Below are positions 59,719 through 64,000 of a stretch of 64,000 nt of DNA, in pieces (the stretch's first letter is position 1; the number at the start of each line of letters is the position of its first letter). The position numbers and the translations under genes were made by a program. The notes under the pieces are model-generated. The model was not told where the DNA came from. It saw only the letters and a list, made by a program, of their open reading frames with translations, and made no database searches. Origin of the DNA: Acanthamoeba sp. SK_2022b (lineage: Eukaryota; Discosea; Longamoebia; Acanthamoebidae); assembly GCA_027943245.1 (NCBI GenBank), contig JANDJZ010000007.1, positions 124,001 through 188,000 on the forward strand. The letters run 5' to 3'.

Positions 59719-60008
59719 GGGAGTACGGGTGGTGGTGCATTGCCGGCCGCCCAACATGAACCCGGAAAAGCCCGACTGCTTGACTGACGAAAGAGTACTA
59801 ACGCCCCTCTTAATTTCCATCGTTTCCTCTTCCAGTCCGTCCGTCATGCGAAGAAGGTTGCGTAGCTCAAAGCTTTCTCACATGGGCATCAACTCACTCG
59901 CAGGAAGGAAAGCGCCTGCTGAAGGAGACCTACAGGCGCCTCTTCCACTTCTTCGGCGCCACCCTCGACCTCCTGCATACTACCACTCAGGGTGACAACA
60001 AGCCATAA
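56450..60008 (+). CDS. APLF-like protein: FHA domain, RanBP2-type zinc finger, PBZ zinc finger, macro domain in permuted order (about 732 aa, 19 exons)
   Basis: Exons: 56450-56492, 56550-56625, 56695-56772, 56826-56863, 56939-57006, 57091-57403, 57489-57584, 57671-58190, 58265-58334, 58424-58513, 58585-58753, 58827-59008, 59073-59146, 59243-59299, 59376-59413, 59514-59599, 59720-59794, 59836-59856, 59904-60008. PNKP/APLF-type FHA at about 1-115 (LVLGRG, DKRCSRKQAEV, NPK). RanBP2-type finger near 165-190 (W-x-C-x2-C ... C-x2-C). PBZ finger near 242-262 (C-P-Y-G-x2-C-Y-R-x-N-P-x-H-x5-H), the poly(ADP-ribose)-binding type. A basic/disordered stretch follows. From about 521 comes the second half of a macro domain (MAFPSFGTAILGM), and only then the first half (ITKLDSA, RLRGGGTVSNRMIHEAAG, VVHCRPPNMNPEKPDC). 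By domain, a nuclear DNA-strand-break factor reading phosphopeptides and poly(ADP-ribose). Confidence 0.85.
59664..59716. repeat. (GT)n microsatellite at 3' splice site
   Basis: About 26 GT units end three bases before the AG acceptor (59718-59719) of exon 59720-59794. Confidence 0.95.
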
Positions 60009-60103
60009 CCCAGGGCTGCTTCCAACAAGGCGAGTTGTTTGGTGGTGAACTCCTTCCTCTATCAAATTGTTGTATTCCATCGTCACTTCGCAACAAAGTG
60101 GGT

Positions 60104-60637
60104 TCATTTGACGGTGGCCTTGGAGCGGATCTTGTCGCGTACCTCGGCCAGCTCGAGGCCGTCGACGCCGCCGGCCTCCACCCTGACTGGCATGCCCACC
60201 CACTGCTCCACGAGCCGTTCTACGCCCTTGGAGAACATGGAGGCGGTCATGCGCTGCTTGATCGAGGGACCGTGCGCCGGCGTCCACAGGATGAAGACGA
60301 GTCGCGAGCGTGTCACGTTGTCAGAGTGAGCCGTCCACGGGACCTGCGCGAGGGCCATGCGGCATTGATCGCGGGGAAGGCTCGCCACCAGCTGTTCCCA
60401 GGTCGATGGCACCCGTTCGACGCCTGCGGCGGCAGTAACATTGTCGTCGGGCGTGGAGAGCACCTCGAGAGCGAGCGTGGACTCGGAGCCGGTAACGAAC
60501 TTAAGCACACAGAACGGAACGATTTCGTCGACAGCCGAGCCGGAGGTGAGATCCTGGCGGCGGCTGATGGCCAGAACGGCCTCGCGCACGTCGTCCGTAA
60601 GGCGCACCGCTCCCGAGCCGGATACAATGGAGGTCAT
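60104..60637 (-). CDS. ADF-H (cofilin/actophorin-like) domain protein (177 aa)
   Basis: Intronless. The ADF-homology signature is in VPWTAHSDNVTRSRLVFILW, followed by PSIKQRMTASMFSKGVERLV and the closing VEAGGVDGLELAEVRDKI. These correspond to the central beta strand (x-K-L-V-F-I-x-W), the long actin-binding helix, and the C-terminal segment of ADF/cofilin. At 177 aa it is longer than classical cofilins (about 140), with an extra 25-30 residues before the fold and a poor match in the first half. It could be a divergent cofilin, coactosin or GMF relative. A TATA-like element is 70-80 bases upstream of the ATG. Confidence 0.78.
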   Translation of the reverse strand: MTSIVSGSGAVRLTDDVREAVLAISRRQDLTSGSAVDEIVPFCVLKFVTGSESTLALEVLSTPDDNVTAAAGVERVPSTWEQLVASLPRDQCRMALAQVPWTAHSDNVTRSRLVFILWTPAHGPSIKQRMTASMFSKGVERLVEQWVGMPVRVEAGGVDGLELAEVRDKIRSKATVK

Positions 60638-60707
60638 TCTGGGGCTCTGGTATCGCTGGTTGAATGTTGGTGTATGGTTGTAGTGATGGCCACCTACCGG
60701 CCGAAAG

Positions 60708-60717
60708 AAATATATAG
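60708..60717 (-). promoter_or_regulatory. Candidate TATA box of the ADF-H gene
   Basis: Minus-strand CTATATATTT, about 75 bases upstream of the ADF-H start codon at 60637. Confidence 0.4.
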
Positions 60718-60826
60718 ACCTGTCGCATTCAAAGAACCCAGCCCAACAGGAAGTAGCGGTTCAAAGAATGGGTTCATGGATATGAATTTACCAGTTTTGT
60801 GCCGTGTAATCATTACTCTTATGGAA

Positions 60827-60899
60827 GGCCGGTTAGCTTAGTTGGTAGAGCGTGGTGCTAATAACGCCAAGGTCGTGGGTTCGATCCCCACACTGGCCA
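60827..60899 (+). tRNA. tRNA-Ile (anticodon AAU)
   Basis: Acceptor stem GGCCGGT/ACTGGCC, D arm GCT-AGC, anticodon stem TGGTG/CGCCA with loop CTAATAA (anticodon AAT, read as inosine), T arm GTGGG-TTCGATC-CCCAC, discriminator A. No intron. Confidence 0.95.
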
Positions 60900-60978
60900 G
60901 CGTCCTTTTGTGTAGTTGGTGGAAACCACACAAGCGCGGTGCAGCGGCAATTCCTCTCGGCATACGCCTCAATCCAAA

Positions 60979-61050
60979 CGCCTCATGGTGTAGTTGGCAG
61001 CATATAGGTTTCTGGTACCTGGGACCCCAGTTCAAATCTGGGTGGGGCGA
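60979..61050 (+). tRNA. tRNA-Gln (anticodon CUG)
   Basis: Identical in sequence to the copy at 11138-11208 on the other strand; anticodon loop TTCTGGT, T loop TTCAAAT. Lies 79 bases after the first tRNA-Ile gene. Confidence 0.93.
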
Positions 61051-61316
61051 CATCTTTATTTTTCATTGTGATAGTTCTCAGCCTTTTCTACAGCAAATGG
61101 AGTAGAAAGGCAAGAGCATGCATTGATTGGCATCAGAAATAGTGACCTACAATATCCTTCTAGGCCAAGTTGTTGCGGCACACCGTATAGATCACATGTA
61201 CAGGCCAAAATGACAGAAAACTTACCCTGTAAAAATGGTACCACTTCTTTTTTTTGCTTTGTCATCGGAACCGCAATATGACGACTGGTACTACAAAAGT
61301 TGGCAGCGGCACAGCA

Positions 61317-61389
61317 GGCCGGTTAGCTTAGTTGGTAGAGCGTGGTGCTAATAACGCCAAGGTCGTGGGTTCGATCCCCACACTGGCCA
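61317..61389 (+). tRNA. tRNA-Ile (anticodon AAU), second copy
   Basis: Identical over its 73 bases to the copy at 60827-60899, while flanking sequence differs. Ends 62 bases before the tRNase Z start codon. Confidence 0.95.
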
Positions 61390-61451
61390 GCTTCCTTTTA
61401 GATCAGCTACAAGATCCGTGTTTGTTGCTAAAACCAAACCAACAGGAGAAC

Positions 61452-62238
61452 ATGGAGACAAGCAAAAGCGACGCTGTCTCCTTTTTCCCTTCGAAGAAAG
61501 ACCAAAAATGGCGGCAGCGCTCTGCAGGAGGTATGTTCGCCGCGTACGCGCAGCAGCAACGACTAACCTTCCCCCCCCCCCTCTAGTGGTGCAAGTGCAC
61601 TTTCTTGGGACGTCGTCGGGCGTGCCCACCGCCACTCGCAACGTCACGTCACAGTGCATTCGCTTTACGAGCGATCGTTTGTGGCTGCTTGACTGCGGTA
61701 CGGAGCCAGCGAGCACTTCCCCGCTTCTTTCTTACACGCATGATGATGACAGGCGAGGGCACGCAGCTGCGCTTCATCCAACACGGGCTTGCCTTTGAGA
61801 AGATCGACAAGATATTCGTCACCCACTTGCACGGGGTGCGTTGGCAAGCCGTCTTGATGAACGCCCAACGCCGCTGGCACGGGTCGCTCACCCATTTCGT
61901 GTGGTCGCGTCAGGATCACTGCTACGGCATTTTCGGGCTGCTGATGATGTTGACCATGAAGGGCGGCAAGCGACAGACCGACATTGACGGCGACAAGGTC
62001 CCTTTTGAGGTCGTGGGACCCAAGGGTTCGTCCTCTCTGACTCGATTCCTCTTCACGTTGGCTCACTGCCCCTGATGGCTACTTCTTTACTGGCCCCGTA
62101 ACAGGCATTAAGTCGATGATCGAAGGCGTGTTTGCGCACTCGCAGTCGTCCCTTAACTTTCCAATCGTCTACACCGAGCTGGACGAGGGGATATCGCACG
62201 ACTTGGGCGTGAAAGAAGGTACGGCTCTCTCACACTCG

Positions 62239-62295
<57 letters not shown>

Positions 62296-63329
62296 TTGGC
62301 AACCAAACGGCTCACGTGCCCGTCTGCAGACGGCTGGCATGTGTGGGCTTACCCGCTCACACACCGCGTCCCCTGCTTTGGCTACGTGTTCAAGGCACTA
62401 ATTCCTTTTCCTCCTACATAGCCACATGATGTGCGTATCGAGCCTGAGGCTGACTCCACTTCTTCGAGCAGGAACCGGCGGAAAGGGGCACGTTCGACGC
62501 GCAGACGGCCACGTCGCTCGGCGCCAAGGGCCCACAGATCGGACAGTTGGCCAAAGGTGGGAGCGTCACCCTACCCGACGGCCGAGTCGTGTCGCACTCG
62601 GACTGCCTCGTGCGTTTGCCGTTTCTGTGTTTGTTCTCTTCTCTTCTCTCTCGTAGGATTCCTGCTGCCCCTCCACACGCATGCCGAGTCGCTGTGGCTG
62701 ACTCCACTGGCTGGTCCCTACTTTCTCAGCGACCAGGGAAAGAGGGCCGGCGCATCGTCTTGCTTGGCGACACCCACAATTCGGACAGCATAGCCGAGGC
62801 AGCCACGGGTGCGTGTACTTCGCATCGCTTACAGTTCTCGTAATCAGCAGCGCTGACCGCTTCCTGGCGGTGCGCCTGTTTTCTCGCTGGCCAGGTTGCG
62901 ACTTGCTGGTGCATGAGGCAACGTTCGATGCCACGATGGAAGAACGGGCGCGGGACACCGGACACTCCACGACGTACGCCAGCGCCCATCAAACCTCGTA
63001 TTTTGTGGGTTGCCACTCACTCCCACCTGCCTCCACGACCACGCGCAGAGCTATGGCGGGACAGTTTGCTGCTCGCGTGCAGGCCAAGCGCTTGGTCATC
63101 ACCCACTTCAGTTCCAGGTAACCCGACGTCTGTCCGTGACACGGCCCTCGGCCAACTGTACTGTCCATGAGCATTGTGCCGCTCCATATCACGCAGATAC
63201 GAGCAGCCGTGGAATGAGGAGAAGGTACCGACTATCGACGACCTGTTGGCTGAGGCCCGCGCCCAGTGTCCGGACATCGATGTCTTCGCCGCGCAGGACC
63301 TATGGTGGCTCGACCTACCGAAGAAGTGA
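61452..63329 (+). CDS. ELAC1: Ribonuclease Z (tRNase Z, short ELAC1-type form, 353 aa)
   Basis: Exons: 61452-61530, 61587-61697, 61753-61835, 61914-62025, 62105-62218, 62330-62394, 62472-62609, 62730-62808, 62895-62973, 63049-63117, 63197-63329. Endonuclease that removes 3' trailers from tRNA precursors. Metallo-beta-lactamase motifs in order: FLGTSSGVPT, the HLHGDHCYG zinc motif, a PLTHRVPCFGY block with the conserved His, IVLLGDT (motif III Asp), HEATF (motif IV), GHST and THFSSRY (motif V His). Length matches the short form, so cytosolic, nuclear or organellar location is open. ATG 61452 is chosen because only its frame matches the phase of the donor at 61531; ATG 61508 does not. Intron 62395-62471 starts with GC. 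The gene begins right after a tRNA-Ile gene. Confidence 0.92.
62240..62293. repeat. (CA)n microsatellite in intron
   Basis: About 27 CA units in tRNase Z intron 62219-62329. Confidence 0.95.
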
Positions 63330-63851
63330 GCCCGTAGCCTGAAGGTCACGCCACCGGCTGGTCTCGCGTTCTAACCCGTTCTCGCCCAACAACCGTGCCC
63401 TTCAAGGTTATGCTTGTCTCGGTCAGCCGAAGCGAAGGTTTGAGGGAATTTGAAGCATTGTTTCATTCATTTGGTGATGCGGCAACGGGAGCGCGGGCAG
63501 CTGTCGCGAGCAACCAGCGTTGGGGCAGCCCTTTTTCATTTCGCGAGTGTTGTCCCTTCTGTGTGCAACCAGGCCGCGAGAGTGCCGGCAGGATACGCGA
63601 AACTAAAACAAGTACGCCCCCCCCCCCCAAACGTGCTATTCGCTCCCTTCGCTTTCGCCTGGCGTTCGTTGAAGGAGGAAGAACACCAGACAACGACTGC
63701 AGCGACCCCGTCCTGGTGGAAGAGGAAAACGATCGTTGGCCAACAAGAGACAGAGAATAATTAGCAGTATTATTCATTTTTATTTCTTATCCGAACTTGC
63801 GAACAACAACAGCGAGCAACAAGGTAACCGCGGACAACAAAAGGAGAGAGG
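63330..63851. other. Intergenic region upstream of Ras-type gene
   Basis: About 520 bases, with a 12-base poly-C tract near 63617. Two short plus-strand ORFs (63395-63760, 63450-63764) overlap in different frames and show no domain. No gene called. Confidence 0.45.
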
Positions 63852-63923
63852 ATGGCCCATAGAGAATACACGCTTGTGGTGATGGGCGCGGGCGGAGTCG
63901 GTAAGAGCGCCGTTACTGTACAG
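63852..63923 (+). CDS. Ras-family small GTPase, first exon only (3' end outside window)
   Basis: The ATG opens a 24-codon exon ending at a GTGCGT donor. It encodes a short N-terminus, EYTLVVMGAGGVGKSAVTVQ, with the G1/P-loop G-x-G-G-V-G-K-S of Ras/Rap GTPases (Gly at the position equivalent to Ras 12). The following exon would carry the effector loop but lies beyond the window edge. Ras versus Rap cannot be settled from this exon. Codons and splice position are typical of the other genes here. Confidence 0.8.
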
Positions 63924-64000
63924 GTGCGTTTATTCTCTTCCCGTGGTTGGTATCCAACCGACAACCAAAATCTCTACATTAATTCTCATCTTCCCCGAAC

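Noticed and set aside
61508..61530. ATG 61508 as tRNase Z start
   Set aside because: Its frame does not match the phase required by the acceptor at 61586; ATG 61452 does.
63395..63764. Small ORFs before the Ras-type gene
   Set aside because: Two overlapping frames cross a poly-C tract; no start context, domain or splice logic.

Overview
The window looks like nuclear DNA of a free-living amoebozoan close to Acanthamoeba. The basis is GC-rich coding sequence, almost every gene cut by many short GT-AG introns (about 50-150 bases), dense packing on both strands, and gene families typical of amoebae (WD40/F-box proteins, CLU/TPR proteins, an OSCA/TMEM63 channel, an ADF-H protein, a Ras-type GTPase). 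Exon chains were built by reading frames, splice sites and phase by eye. Each chain reported as complete closes in frame from ATG to stop, except the large TPR gene, which was not resolved exon by exon.

Layout. 1-2936 (+): 3' part of a GH38 alpha-mannosidase with an added coiled-coil and membrane tail. 3562-8764 (+): 22-exon FtsX-like permease. 8913-9485 (+): small secreted Cys-rich protein. 9544-10878 (-): intronless NPxY-type methyltransferase with an RGG tail. 11137-11208 (-): tRNA-Gln. 11338-16770 and 17010-22076 (+): tandem WD40 paralogues with 13 exons each and identical intron phases. 22143-22480 (-): 54-residue zinc-ribbon protein. 22707-23441 (+): secreted protein. 23544-25539 and 25668-27870 (+): two tandem F-box/WD40 genes. 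28400-30157 (+): DHH phosphoesterase. 30297-34587 (-): OSCA/TMEM63 mechanosensitive channel. 35147-38127 (-): Mps1/TTK kinase. 38550-41879 (+): METTL25/RRNAD1-like methyltransferase. 42537-43038 (-): cupin. 43378-52884 (-): CLU-domain protein with nearly thirty kinesin-light-chain-type TPRs. 53349-54576 (-): PDI-like thioredoxin protein with an odd in-frame TAG. 54777-55040 (+): SDHAF1. 55203-55975 (+): probable mitochondrial ribosomal protein. 56450-60008 (+): FHA, RanBP2-type zinc finger, PBZ finger and a macro domain whose halves are in reversed order. 60104-60637 (-): ADF-H protein. 60827-61389 (+): tRNA-Ile, tRNA-Gln, tRNA-Ile. 61452-63329 (+): tRNase Z. 63852 to the edge (+): first exon of a Ras-type GTPase.

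There is no operon-like logic; neighbours are mostly functionally unrelated. Local themes are the four-gene WD40 block at 11-28 kb, a tRNA locus directly upstream of the tRNA 3'-processing enzyme, and a divergent Mps1/METTL25 promoter with E2F-like sites. The most unusual protein is the FHA-ZnF-PBZ-permuted macro protein, a candidate poly(ADP-ribose)-response factor of non-standard design. No CRISPR array, insertion sequence, provirus or rRNA was seen. Dinucleotide microsatellites, a GGATG pentanucleotide array and poly-C tracts sit almost only in introns.
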